From contig NZ_MKZO01000012.1 in assembly GCF_001941965.1 (NCBI RefSeq), forward strand, positions 429,614-493,613: a stretch of DNA of 64,000 bases, read 5' to 3'. Positions within the stretch are counted from its first letter, which is position 1. Each line of letters opens with the position of its first letter. Shown here piece by piece: positions 1 to 8,786 of this stretch. The DNA comes from Pseudomonas putida. GTDB lineage: Bacteria; Pseudomonadota; Gammaproteobacteria; Pseudomonadales; Pseudomonadaceae. The position numbers were made by a program, and so were the translations under genes. The notes beneath the pieces are model-generated. The model was given only the letters and a program-made list of their open reading frames with translations, ran no database searches and was not told where the DNA came from.

Positions 1-437
1 TCTATCACTTCAAGACCAAACGCGATTTGTTCGTGACACTGATCGACGAGATGATCCGGGCGTTCGACGCGGTACAAGCCAATCACGAGCGCAGGTTTGC
101 CGGAGATCCGGACCCCTGGCTGTCGAGCCAGGTGGAAGCGATGCCCGACGACGAGATGCAGAAGATGGGCGCAGCGCTGCTCGCGGCAGCTGCGGAAGAT
201 CCAACACTTCTCGACCCACTGCGCGAGTGTTACCGCGTGCAGTACGAACGCGTGCGTCGATCCCCGCGTGGCACCGAGACCGCGGCACTCATCATGCTGG
301 CATTGGATGGCGCCCTGTTCGCCGATCTTCTGGGTTTGCCAATACTCGCACCCGCAGAGCGGCGGCATTTCTTTCGGGCGCTCCAGGATCTCGCCTCGGG
401 CCATCTCGAACTTGTCCCGGCAAAAGGACGCACATGA
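1..437 (+). CDS. TetR-family repressor, 5'-truncated by the window edge
   Basis: Only the C-terminal part is present. Reading from base 3 the frame gives YHFKTKRDLF, the end of the TetR helix-turn-helix (usual form LYHHFKSKEDLF), followed by a helical ligand-binding domain of about 130 residues. The stop TGA overlaps the start ATG of the adaptor lipoprotein gene (ATGA), so repressor and efflux genes are translationally coupled. By family knowledge it would repress its own operon and respond to a substrate of the pump; that is inference. The DNA-binding half and the promoter lie outside the window. Confidence 0.85.
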   Translation, partial: YHFKTKRDLFVTLIDEMIRAFDAVQANHERRFAGDPDPWLSSQVEAMPDDEMQKMGAALLAAAAEDPTLLDPLRECYRVQYERVRRSPRGTETAALIMLALDGALFADLLGLPILAPAERRHFFRALQDLASGHLELVPAKGRT

Positions 438-1600
438 GTCGCGTCCGTAGCGGTGTCATGACCGCGTGCGCACCGCGCTCCTTGGCGGTTGCTTGCACAC
501 TATCCATTTCGACTCTGCTCTCAGGGTGCGGAAACTCGCAATCCACCGTATCCGAGCCTCCGCGCGCAGTGAAGCTCGCCGCCGCGCAGTCGGATCTCCC
601 GCATAGCTCTCGCATCGAATTGACTGGCTCGGCGCGAGCAACCGAGCGCAGCATCCTAGGATTTGAAACAGGAGGACGGATCGCCAAGTTGAACGTCGAC
701 GTGGGTGAACGGTTCTCCCGCGGCCAAGTCCTGGCAGAACTTGATGCGCAACCTGACCGGCTTCGCGTGACACAAGCGCAAGCATCCCTGGCGGCCGCCG
801 AAGCCGGCCTGATGGATCGACGTGTACAGACAGATCAACAGCGCCGGTTGCTCGAAAGCGAAGTCATCTCCCCTGCTGCGTTCGAGAGCGCGAAGGCGCA
901 GCTAGCGGTCGCAGAGGGTCAAGCGCGCACTGCCAAGGCGGCGCTTGGCCTGGCCGAACGAGCACAACGTGGCACGATGATCGTCGCTCCTTTCGATGGT
1001 GTCGTGGCGGAAAAGCTGGCTTTGGCGTTCACCGACATTGCTGCTGGTGCGCCGGTATTTCAGGTCGACGGCGTGCGCAGTGGCACTGAGATCATCGCGA
1101 ACGCGTCTACTACACAGGCACCTCACATAGATGTCGGCCAACGCGCAGAACTGAGCTGGAGCGGAGCCGAACAACCAATCCGAGCGGTGGTACGTCGTGT
1201 CGGTCTGCGCGCCGAAAATGGCTCGCTCCTACCCGTGGTGCTAGTGCCTGAAGATAACGCGCAAGCGCGCGCACTTCGGCCAGGTATTCCCGTACAGGTC
1301 GTGCTCGACGCACCTGCGGCAACCTCCAAGACCTCTCGGCCCGAGACTGTATCCATACCTTATGCCTCGCTGGTGCTCGGCACGAAGCCGGGCGAGGCTT
1401 CCGTCTTCGTCTACACCCCTGAAGATAAGAAGGTGCACCGTCGCGCGGTGCGCTTCACGCCGGTACAGGAAGGAGACAGCGCGCGCGTCCTCGCTGGACT
1501 CAAGCCCGGCGAGACGGTGGTTGCCGCCGGAGGAGGATGGCTCACCGATGGACAGCCAGTGACACCACTGGAAGCCACCACTCAATTGACCAAGCGCTAA
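434..1600 (+). CDS. RND efflux periplasmic adaptor (membrane fusion) lipoprotein
   Basis: 388 aa from the ATG at 434, which overlaps the tetR stop; the frame stays open upstream to 227 but the overlap start is preferred. The N-terminus has basic residues, a hydrophobic stretch and the lipobox LLSGCG, so it should be an acylated periplasmic protein. The central part has the lipoyl-like halves (FETGGRIAKLNVDVGERFSRG and IVAPFDGVVAEKL) around an alpha-helical hairpin, the hallmark of HlyD/AcrA-type adaptors. It would link the RND pump encoded next to an outer-membrane channel. No channel gene is visible in the window, so a host TolC/OprM-type protein or a gene outside the window must supply it. 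Confidence 0.93.
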   Translation: MSRVRSGVMTACAPRSLAVACTLSISTLLSGCGNSQSTVSEPPRAVKLAAAQSDLPHSSRIELTGSARATERSILGFETGGRIAKLNVDVGERFSRGQVLAELDAQPDRLRVTQAQASLAAAEAGLMDRRVQTDQQRRLLESEVISPAAFESAKAQLAVAEGQARTAKAALGLAERAQRGTMIVAPFDGVVAEKLALAFTDIAAGAPVFQVDGVRSGTEIIANASTTQAPHIDVGQRAELSWSGAEQPIRAVVRRVGLRAENGSLLPVVLVPEDNAQARALRPGIPVQVVLDAPAATSKTSRPETVSIPYASLVLGTKPGEASVFVYTPEDKKVHRRAVRFTPVQEGDSARVLAGLKPGETVVAAGGGWLTDGQPVTPLEATTQLTKR

Positions 1601-1624
1601 CGCGATCCACCAGGTTACTTCATC

Positions 1625-4600
1625 ATGAAGATCACCGAGATGGCGCTGCGCGCCAGTCGACTTACCTACTTTGTAGCGCTCATCATTTTCGTCGCCGGCA
1701 TCGCGACCTTCCTGAATTTTCCTTCTCAGGAGGAGCCGACTGTCACGGTCCGCGATGCGATGGTCACGGCGTTGAACCCGGGGCTGCCCGCCGAACGCGT
1801 TGAGCAACTCATTGCCCGGCCGATCGAGGAGCGCTTGCGCGAACTGGCAGAGGTCAAGCGCGTGACGAGCACCGTGCGCGCAGGCAGCGCCATGATCCAG
1901 GTCACGATCTGGGACCGCTACACCGACTTGGCACCGATCTGGCAGCGCGTCCGGGCCAAGGTCGCCGATTCGAAGGATGCCTTACCACAGAGCACGATGG
2001 GGCCTTTCGTCGACGAAGACTTCGGCCGCGTCGCGGTTGCCTCGATTGCGGTCACTGCACCAGGTTACTCCATGAGCGAGATGCGCGTCGCGCTCAAGCA
2101 GATGCGCGACCGCCTGTACACCGTGCCTGGTATTGAGCGCATCACTTTCTACGGCCTGCAGGAAGAGCGCGTCTATCTCGAATTCGATCGGCCTAGGCTC
2201 GCGCGATTGGAGCTGACACCACAGGGGGTGATCGACCAACTCGTCAAACAGAACGTCGTCGCTTCGGGTGGACAAATTGTTGTCGGCGGCATCAATGCAA
2301 CCTTGGCGGTCAGTGGCGAAGTGCGTGACGCTCCCTCCCTGCGAGCAATGCCGATCGCGCTGCCACGACCGCAAAGTAGTACGGCGCCCGTGCCGACGAT
2401 CGCATTGGGTGAACTGGCGCAGGTGAGTGTGCGGCCAGCCGATCCGCCGGAATCTGCTGCCATCTACAAAGGCCAGCCCGCTGTCGTCATGGCGGTTTCG
2501 ATGGCCTCCGGTCAGAACGTGGAGCAGTTCGGAAAAGCGCTCAAAGCACGGGTTGCAGACCAGGAGAAGCTGCTGCCGGCGGGTTTCGATCTGTCATACG
2601 TCACTTTCCAGGCCGATGTCGTCAAGCACGAGATGGGCAAAATGAACCACGTCATGATGGAGACGATCATCGTCGTCCTCGGTGTCGTCGTGCTATTTCT
2701 CGGTTGGCGCACCGGGATCATCGTGGGCATGATCGTGCCGTTGACGATCCTCAGTGCACTCATCGTCATGCGCGCGATGAACATCGAGCTTCAGAACGTC
2801 TCGATGGGCGCCATCATCATTGCGCTCGGCTTGTTGGTGGACAACGGCATTGTGATTGCCGAAGACATCGAACGCCGCCTGGCCGGTGGCGAAGATCGTA
2901 AGCATGCCTGCCTCGAGGCGGGCCGCACGCTCGCCATTCCGCTGCTCACGTCCTCGCTCGTGATCGTGATCGTGTTCTCGCCGTTCTTTTTTGGCCAGAA
3001 CGCCACGAGCGAGTATCTGCACAATCTCGTGGTCGTGCTGGCACTGACGTTGTTCGCTTCGTGGCTGCTGTGCCTGACTGTCACGCCCCTATTGTGCTAC
3101 CACTTCGCCAAACCCCATCACAAGCAGGAGCAGGGCGACGCCTATGACACCCGCTTCTACCGTGGCTACCGGCGCGTACTGGAGTGGGTGCTCCACCATA
3201 AGGCGGTCTATGTAGCGTCGATGATCGCGGCGCTTGCCATTGCGCTGTATGGCTTCACCACCCTGCCGTACGATTTCATGCCCAAGTCCGACCGGCTTCA
3301 GTTCCAGATTCCGGTGCAGCTCGCCCCCGGTACCGACTCGCGCGAAACGCTCGCCCGCGTGAAGCAGATCAGTGGTTGGCTGGGCGACACGAACATCAAT
3401 CCAGAAGTCTCCGATCACATCGGCTACGTCGCCGATGGTGGCCCGCGCTTCATCCTTAGCCTGAATCCACCACTGCCGGCATCGAACATCGCGTACTTCG
3501 TTGTCACATTGAAGCCGAAGAGCGACATCGACGCCGTCCTCGCCCGCACCCGCAGCTACTTTGCGCAAGCACATGGCGACGTGCGCGCCGAGCCCAAGCG
3601 TTTCTCGCTCGGTGCGACCGAGTCAGGGACTGCCATTTATCGCGTCAGCGGTCCGGATGAGGAGGTATTGTTGGGGGCCGCGTCCAAAATCGAAGCAGCG
3701 CTGCGCAAGCTGCCCGGCACCATCAACGTCAAGAACGATTGGGATACGCGCGTTGGCCGCATCGACGTACGGGTCGACCAGGACCGCGCGCGTCGGGCGG
3801 GCGTGACGACTGAAGACATCGCTGGCGGGCTGGATGTCCGCTACAGCGGCAGATCGATCTCGGTTATTCGCGACGGTGACACCTCCGTCCCGATCGTCCT
3901 GCGCAGTATCGTAAGCGAGCGTCGCAGCACGGCAGACGTAGGCGCGACGCTCATCTATCCCACCAACGGCGGTCCAGCGGTGACGCTGGCTCAGGTCGCA
4001 GACGTATCGCTCGCGAGCGAGCCCTCGGTCATCCAACGGCGCAATCTCATCCGCACGATCACCGTGCAAGGACAGAACACCTCTTACACCGCCCAGGAGA
4101 TCATCAACCGCCTGGCGCCTAGCGTCGCTGCCCTGGACCTGCCCGCGGGCTACTCGGTTGAACTTGGCGGCGAGATCGAGGAAGCCGCCGAATCGAACGC
4201 CGCGCTGTCGACCTACATGCCCCTCGCATTTCTGGCGATGCTGATGCTGTTCGTATGGCAGTTCAATTCTTTCCGCAAGCTCGGTGTGATCCTCGCGACG
4301 ATCCCTTTCACGCTTATCGGCGTGGTATTGGCTCTGAAGCTGACCGGCACACCTTTCAGCTTCATGGCGACCTTCGGCGTACTGGCCCTGTTCGGGATCA
4401 TTGTCAACAACGCCGTGCTCTTGCTGGAACGCATCGACCAGGGGCTAGCGGAAGGCCTGCCACGCCATGAAGCCTTGGTTGGGGCCGCGATACAACGGCT
4501 TCGTCCAATCGTGATGACCAAGGTCACCTGCATTTCGGGACTGGTGCCACTCATGCTCTTCTCCGGACCATTATGGAAAGGGATGGCGATCGCGATGATC

Positions 4601-4729
4601 GGTGGGCTGGCACTCGGAACGCTGGTGACGTTGGGCTTGATTCCGCTGCTTTACGAAGTCCTGTTTGGAATCAAGCGAATTGGGCCGTGGAACCTGAGTG
4701 TCGCCACCGCGCATGGAGATCGCTCATGA
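1625..4729 (+). CDS. RND efflux pump, inner-membrane transporter subunit
   Basis: 1034 aa, the normal length for hydrophobe/amphiphile RND pumps, with the typical layout: TM1 at residues 12-30, a large periplasmic domain, TM2-TM6 around residues 335-500, a second periplasmic domain, TM8-TM12 around 865-1010. The TM4 proton-relay motif reads GLLVDNGIVIAED where AcrB has two adjacent aspartates, so the second is Asn. In TM10, where AcrB has Lys940, the sequence reads IIVNNAVLLLE. These changes occur in some RND subgroups, so the pump may still be active, but its coupling residues differ from AcrB. It is 24 nt downstream of the adaptor and its stop overlaps the next start (ATGA). Substrates cannot be inferred. 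Confidence 0.95.
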   Translation: MKITEMALRASRLTYFVALIIFVAGIATFLNFPSQEEPTVTVRDAMVTALNPGLPAERVEQLIARPIEERLRELAEVKRVTSTVRAGSAMIQVTIWDRYTDLAPIWQRVRAKVADSKDALPQSTMGPFVDEDFGRVAVASIAVTAPGYSMSEMRVALKQMRDRLYTVPGIERITFYGLQEERVYLEFDRPRLARLELTPQGVIDQLVKQNVVASGGQIVVGGINATLAVSGEVRDAPSLRAMPIALPRPQSSTAPVPTIALGELAQVSVRPADPPESAAIYKGQPAVVMAVSMASGQNVEQFGKALKARVADQEKLLPAGFDLSYVTFQADVVKHEMGKMNHVMMETIIVVLGVVVLFLGWRTGIIVGMIVPLTILSALIVMRAMNIELQNVSMGAIIIALGLLVDNGIVIAEDIERRLAGGEDRKHACLEAGRTLAIPLLTSSLVIVIVFSPFFFGQNATSEYLHNLVVVLALTLFASWLLCLTVTPLLCYHFAKPHHKQEQGDAYDTRFYRGYRRVLEWVLHHKAVYVASMIAALAIALYGFTTLPYDFMPKSDRLQFQIPVQLAPGTDSRETLARVKQISGWLGDTNINPEVSDHIGYVADGGPRFILSLNPPLPASNIAYFVVTLKPKSDIDAVLARTRSYFAQAHGDVRAEPKRFSLGATESGTAIYRVSGPDEEVLLGAASKIEAALRKLPGTINVKNDWDTRVGRIDVRVDQDRARRAGVTTEDIAGGLDVRYSGRSISVIRDGDTSVPIVLRSIVSERRSTADVGATLIYPTNGGPAVTLAQVADVSLASEPSVIQRRNLIRTITVQGQNTSYTAQEIINRLAPSVAALDLPAGYSVELGGEIEEAAESNAALSTYMPLAFLAMLMLFVWQFNSFRKLGVILATIPFTLIGVVLALKLTGTPFSFMATFGVLALFGIIVNNAVLLLERIDQGLAEGLPRHEALVGAAIQRLRPIVMTKVTCISGLVPLMLFSGPLWKGMAIAMIGGLALGTLVTLGLIPLLYEVLFGIKRIGPWNLSVATAHGDRS

Positions 4730-5157
4730 GTCTCTTGCGAGCCGCCGCGTGCTGCGCATTCTCAGAATTCGTATGCACCCACGCTTCATGCGTATGTCTC
4801 GCTAGGCTTATGCGATTCAGCACCCATCCGCTGATCTGGAAATCCTGGTCGATTGTCATTGCCGCAGGGGTTCTAGGAGCGGGCTATCCACTGGGCCTGC
4901 GGGCCATCACGGCGGGCGGTCCGATGCGCTGGGTCGGCCTCTGTGTGGCAGTGACGTGCATGGCGGCCAGCGGCGCACTTTTGTGGTTCGCGCTCAAGCG
5001 GATTCCGATCAGCGCGGCCTCTGCAGCCTGGGCAGGAATCGGGCTACTTGGAAACTTGGGCGTCGGCGCCCTCCTACTAGGCGATGTCGCATCGGTAACG
5101 CGCTGGTCTGGCACCGCCCTCATCGCAGCAGGCATTGCCTGTCTTAGTTTCGTTTGA
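4726..5157 (+). CDS. SMR-like small four-helix membrane protein
   Basis: 143 aa from the ATG at 4726 (overlapping the pump stop). The frame also has an internal ATG at 4810, giving a 115-aa product closer to the usual SMR length. Four hydrophobic helices are seen, and the segment FALKRIPISAASAAWAGIG aligns with the GxG-containing TM3 of EmrE/SugE proteins. The essential TM1 glutamate of SMR transporters (Glu14 of EmrE) is not present: the aligned stretch reads AAGVLGAGYPLG. It is therefore either a non-transporting relative or a DMT/EamA-like half-protein. The extra N-terminal cysteine-rich stretch is odd. Position inside the efflux operon suggests a helper role; function is not known. Confidence 0.7.
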   Translation: MSLLRAAACCAFSEFVCTHASCVCLARLMRFSTHPLIWKSWSIVIAAGVLGAGYPLGLRAITAGGPMRWVGLCVAVTCMAASGALLWFALKRIPISAASAAWAGIGLLGNLGVGALLLGDVASVTRWSGTALIAAGIACLSFV

Positions 5158-5172
5158 TCAAGGAGACCCATT

Positions 5173-5793
5173 ATGAAGAGCAAAACTGCATTGATCCGCG
5201 GCGGCATCTTTTTTTGCGTAGCAGGCGCGCTCTCTGGATGCGCGACCAACAGCATGACGCGCTCCGGATTTCTCGGCGACTACGAGAAGTTATCGCCGAC
5301 ACGATACGAGAACGTACTGATGTACCGCGCAGCGGGATTCGAGCCCAAGCGTTATGCCGCTGTCGTGGTGGAAGAAGCGCAGATCAAGACCGCCTCGGGT
5401 CGCATCGATGGGCTCGATGACGCGCAGCAGCGCGAAGTGCTAGACCATGTGACGAGCGAACTGAAACGCCAGGAAGGCAAAAGTCCCGCCCCCCCAGGTG
5501 GCGCGGGACAGGTTCGGGTGCGTGTAGCGGTCACCGAACTGCAGACACCGAATCGGGCAGTCAATGCAATGACGACCCTGCTGGTTGGACCCGTGACGAC
5601 GGGTGGTGCCAGCCTAGAGTTCGAAGCAGTCGATTTAAGGACGGGACGCCGGGTTGCTGCCGCCAGTTGCTTCGAGCGCGGCAACGTCATTAAAGAGTTC
5701 GCCGGTTCGTACACATTGCTGGGTCATGCCAAAGCGGCGATCACGAACTGCATCGAGCGCATCGACAGCGCTTGGCGGGACACGCAGCCATGA
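5173..5793 (+). CDS. DUF3313 family lipoprotein
   Basis: 206 aa. A good AAGGAG ribosome site precedes the ATG. The signal peptide ends in a lipobox (ALSGCA), and the segment SGFLGDYEKLSP is the conserved N-terminal motif of DUF3313 lipoproteins. The rest looks like a globular periplasmic domain with a G/P-rich loop (SPAPPGGAG). The family has no established function, but members often occur beside efflux or envelope genes. The stop overlaps the next ATG, coupling it to the MlaE-type permease. It sits exactly between the RND part and the ABC part of the operon. Confidence 0.85.
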   Translation: MKSKTALIRGGIFFCVAGALSGCATNSMTRSGFLGDYEKLSPTRYENVLMYRAAGFEPKRYAAVVVEEAQIKTASGRIDGLDDAQQREVLDHVTSELKRQEGKSPAPPGGAGQVRVRVAVTELQTPNRAVNAMTTLLVGPVTTGGASLEFEAVDLRTGRRVAAASCFERGNVIKEFAGSYTLLGHAKAAITNCIERIDSAWRDTQP

Positions 5794-6947
5794 GCAACGC
5801 TTCACAGGCTTGGCTCCGGCAGGATGCCATGGTCGGCGGTGATCACAAATGGCTGGCGGGTGGCGACTGGACGATAGAGCACTACGCCAGTCTGGCAAAA
5901 TCCGTGTCCGCCGCCCGCATCAGTCATGCCGAGGGGTACGCCACTCCCTTACTCGACTGGACGCAAGTCCAGAGACTGGACACCGCCGGCGCGGCTCTGC
6001 TGGTGGAAATTCTCGGGCCAGACTCGATACTCGACCGGCCGGAGGCAGCTCCAAATCTGTCCTCGGATCGCCTCGCCCTAATGAGAGCGCTGGCCGCCGC
6101 TGCTACCGATCAGCAGAAGACGGAGAAAGCAGCGGTGAGCGGGAATCCTCTGCTCCGCGGTCTGGGACGCATAGGCCTGACCTTGGAACAGGGCTGTCGT
6201 GCGTGTCTTGGTCTGGCCGGGTTCGTGGGCCAGATCATCGAAACATGGAGCCGTACCGTTCGTCACCCGCGTCGCTGGCGCGCGACCTCGGTGATCGCTC
6301 AAATCCAGCGATCAGCGGTGGACGCCATTCCCATCGTGGCGCTACTGAGCTTCATGGTAGGAATGGTGGTGGCGTTCCTGGGAGCAACGGTGCTGGCCAA
6401 CTTCGGTGCGAGCATCTTCTCGGTGCATCTGGTCGCCTTCTCGTTCATGCGCGAGTTCGGAGTGCTGCTCCCGGCCATATTGATTGCAGGCCGTACCGCA
6501 AGCGCGTACACCGCCCAAATCGGTTCGATGAAGGCAAATGAAGAGATCGATGCGCTTCGCTCCAACGCGCTCGACCCCATCGAGTTACTGGTGCTGCCAC
6601 GCGTGCTGGCGCTTCTTGTGTCCTTGCCACTGCTCACCTTAGTAGGCATCTTGGCTGGCATTGCGGGCGGCGCCACCGTATGCGCACTGAGCTTGGAAAT
6701 TCCTCCCGCACAGTTCCTTGCCATCGTGCAGGAAAAAATCGAGGTGCGCCATTTTCTTGTCGGAATGAGCAAGTCCCCGCTCTTCGCGGTGATGATCGCC
6801 GCTATCGGCTGCCATGAAGGGTTCAAGGTCGCCGGTAGCGCTGAGTCGGTAGGCGACCACACGACGTCTAGTGTCGTGCAATCAATCTTCATGGTGATCC
6901 TGATAGACGCCATCGCTGCACTGTTCTTCATGGAGATGGGCTGGTGA
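5790..6947 (+). CDS. MlaE-family ABC permease with N-terminal STAS-like domain
   Basis: 385 aa from the ATG at 5790 (ATGA overlap with the lipoprotein stop). Residues about 1-90 resemble an MlaB-like STAS domain (LLDWTQVQRLDTAGAALLVE); from about 130 on the protein is an MlaE permease with the hallmark segments FMREFGVLLPAILIAGRTAS and EIDALRSNALDPIE followed by several membrane helices. Such STAS-permease fusions belong to MCE systems that move lipids or hydrophobic compounds between the membranes. It would pair with the ATPase, MCE and lipoprotein genes that follow. The set resembles the four-gene MCE locus known in Pseudomonas rather than the six-gene mla/ttg2 operon. Confidence 0.92.
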   Translation: MSNASQAWLRQDAMVGGDHKWLAGGDWTIEHYASLAKSVSAARISHAEGYATPLLDWTQVQRLDTAGAALLVEILGPDSILDRPEAAPNLSSDRLALMRALAAAATDQQKTEKAAVSGNPLLRGLGRIGLTLEQGCRACLGLAGFVGQIIETWSRTVRHPRRWRATSVIAQIQRSAVDAIPIVALLSFMVGMVVAFLGATVLANFGASIFSVHLVAFSFMREFGVLLPAILIAGRTASAYTAQIGSMKANEEIDALRSNALDPIELLVLPRVLALLVSLPLLTLVGILAGIAGGATVCALSLEIPPAQFLAIVQEKIEVRHFLVGMSKSPLFAVMIAAIGCHEGFKVAGSAESVGDHTTSSVVQSIFMVILIDAIAALFFMEMGW

Positions 6948-7765
6948 GCGCGGTGAAGCAAGACACCGACAACGGTGTGCGACACGCTATTGAAGTGCGC
7001 GGCCTGGACAACAGGTTTGGAACCCAGCAGGTCCATCAGGACCTAGACCTGGACGTGCGGCGCGGGGAAATCCTTGGCGTGGTGGGAGGGTCAGGCACCG
7101 GGAAATCCGTGCTCTTGCGTAGCGTCGTCGGGCTGCAGAAGCCGCATTCGGGCGTGGTCCGTATCGGGGGGCGCGACCTACTGCGAGCCCAATGGCTTGC
7201 GCGCGCGCGTATGGAGCGAAGGTTCGGCATTCTGTTCCAGAAGGGCGCGTTGTATTCATCGCTGACCGTCTTGGAGAACGTCGCTCTTCCTTTGATCGAG
7301 CATGTCGGTCTGGCGCGGCCTCTTGCCGAGCGTTTGGCAAGAAGCAAGCTGGGCTTGGTGGGGTTGCCTGCCGGAGCGGGAGACAAGTATCCGGCCTCGT
7401 TGTCCGGAGGCATGGTGAAACGAGCAGCACTGGCGAGAGCCTTGGCGCTTGATGCGAACATCCTGTTTCTTGACGAACCCACCGCAGGACTGGATCCAAT
7501 CGGGGCTGCATCTTTCGACCAATTGATTCTGACCCTGCGCAATGCACTGGGCCTCACGGTGTTTCTGGTAACCCACGACCTCGATACGCTGTACACCATA
7601 TGCGACCGTGTCGCGGTCCTGGCGAACCAGAAGGTACTCATCAACGACGGCATCGAGGCAGTCGAGCGCTTCAAGCACCCGTGGATACAGGAATACTTTC
7701 ACGGCCCCCGTGGCCGTGCGGCCGCACAGGCCACTGGTGCTTCCAGCCAAGAGACGCAGCCATGA
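6944..7765 (+). CDS. MlaF-family ABC transporter ATPase
   Basis: 273 aa starting at GTG 6944 (GTGA overlap with the permease stop). Motifs seen: Walker A GGSGTGKS near residue 49, signature LSGGMVKRAALARAL near 155, Walker B ILFLDEPTAGLDP near 180 and the switch histidine in LVTHDLDTL. The signature variant GGMVKRAALARA is typical of MlaF/Ttg2A ATPases. It powers the neighbouring MlaE-type permease. The 91 bases between its stop and the MCE gene hold only a 30-codon frame at 7762-7854 that I do not regard as a gene. Confidence 0.95.
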   Translation: MSAVKQDTDNGVRHAIEVRGLDNRFGTQQVHQDLDLDVRRGEILGVVGGSGTGKSVLLRSVVGLQKPHSGVVRIGGRDLLRAQWLARARMERRFGILFQKGALYSSLTVLENVALPLIEHVGLARPLAERLARSKLGLVGLPAGAGDKYPASLSGGMVKRAALARALALDANILFLDEPTAGLDPIGAASFDQLILTLRNALGLTVFLVTHDLDTLYTICDRVAVLANQKVLINDGIEAVERFKHPWIQEYFHGPRGRAAAQATGASSQETQP

Positions 7766-7856
7766 AACCCCTCCGCATCTGCATCATTCTTCCGTCGCGC
7801 ACGCATTGGGCTGGGCGCACGCAATATTTAAACTCTGAGAACGAGGTGGTCTGATC

Positions 7857-8786
7857 ATGGAACCACGTGCCCATCATGTATTCATTGGTCTGTTCGTCGT
7901 GCTGCTCGGTGCGATTGGTATTGGCTTCGCGCTTTGGCTCAGCGACACACGTTCCGACCACGATTACCAGTATTACCGGATTATGTTCGATGAGCCAGTG
8001 ACCGGGCTTACGCCCGGCAGCCAGGTTCAGTACAGCGGAATCACGATTGGCGAAGTCGTTGCACTTTCTCTTTCACCGCGAGACCCAAGGCGGGCGATAG
8101 CGCGCGTACGCATCAATGCCACCATCCCGGTCCGGCAGGATACCCGCGCTGAATTGGTCATCACGGGAATTACCGGCAACGCGGTGATCGAGTTGAGCGA
8201 CGGTGGGCCAAACGTGCCATTGCTGGATCGGAGAGAGGACGAGGAACCGTTGATCCTCGCACCACGTTCGGCGATGGCATCCCTGGTCTCCGGTGAGGGG
8301 AACAGCATGACGACACTCAACGGCATCTTGCTGCGCACGCAGGAGTTACTGTCGAAGGAGAATTTGGCTCTTGTGCACCGCAGTCTGGTGAATCTTGAAC
8401 AGACCACGGGCGCGGTCGCTGACCAGAGGGCCGAGATCGCGACGTTAATCAGCAATCTGACCGAAGCAAGCAGAGAATCGACAGCTGCCGTGCGCCAAGC
8501 AAATAGCACTCTTCGCGATGCCAACCTGCTACTAAATAACGATGGTAAGCAAATCATGGTGAACACGCGTGATGCAACGGCATCCCTCGAACGCGCCGCT
8601 TTCAGGGTTGAGACGCTACTGCAAAACAATCAGGAATCGCTGAACCAGGGCTTGGCCGCCACAGGTCCTGCCATGCACGAACTCCAGCAGGCGCTGGCCA
8701 ATCTAAACACCGTGCTGCGCCGACTGGATCGCAATCCGGCGCAATACCTGCTCGGTGGAGAGAACATTGAGGAAACCAAGCCGTGA
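7857..8786 (+). CDS. MlaD-family MCE domain substrate-binding protein
   Basis: 309 aa, start ATG 7857. One N-terminal membrane helix (residues about 7-28) is followed by a single MCE domain (about 40-118) containing the typical core GLTPGSQVQYSGITIGEV, then a long helical region of about 180 residues (LLRTQELLSKENLALVHRSL onward). MCE proteins form hexameric rings that carry lipids or hydrophobic ligands across the periplasm. The long helical tail suggests a needle-like extension as in PqiB/YebT-type proteins, which is inference. Its stop overlaps the GTG start of the lipoprotein gene. Confidence 0.93.
   Translation: MEPRAHHVFIGLFVVLLGAIGIGFALWLSDTRSDHDYQYYRIMFDEPVTGLTPGSQVQYSGITIGEVVALSLSPRDPRRAIARVRINATIPVRQDTRAELVITGITGNAVIELSDGGPNVPLLDRREDEEPLILAPRSAMASLVSGEGNSMTTLNGILLRTQELLSKENLALVHRSLVNLEQTTGAVADQRAEIATLISNLTEASRESTAAVRQANSTLRDANLLLNNDGKQIMVNTRDATASLERAAFRVETLLQNNQESLNQGLAATGPAMHELQQALANLNTVLRRLDRNPAQYLLGGENIEETKP

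Noticed and set aside
7762..7854. 30-codon frame between MlaF and MlaD genes
   Set aside because: Too short, no ribosome site worth calling, no homologous feature; probably just the spacer.
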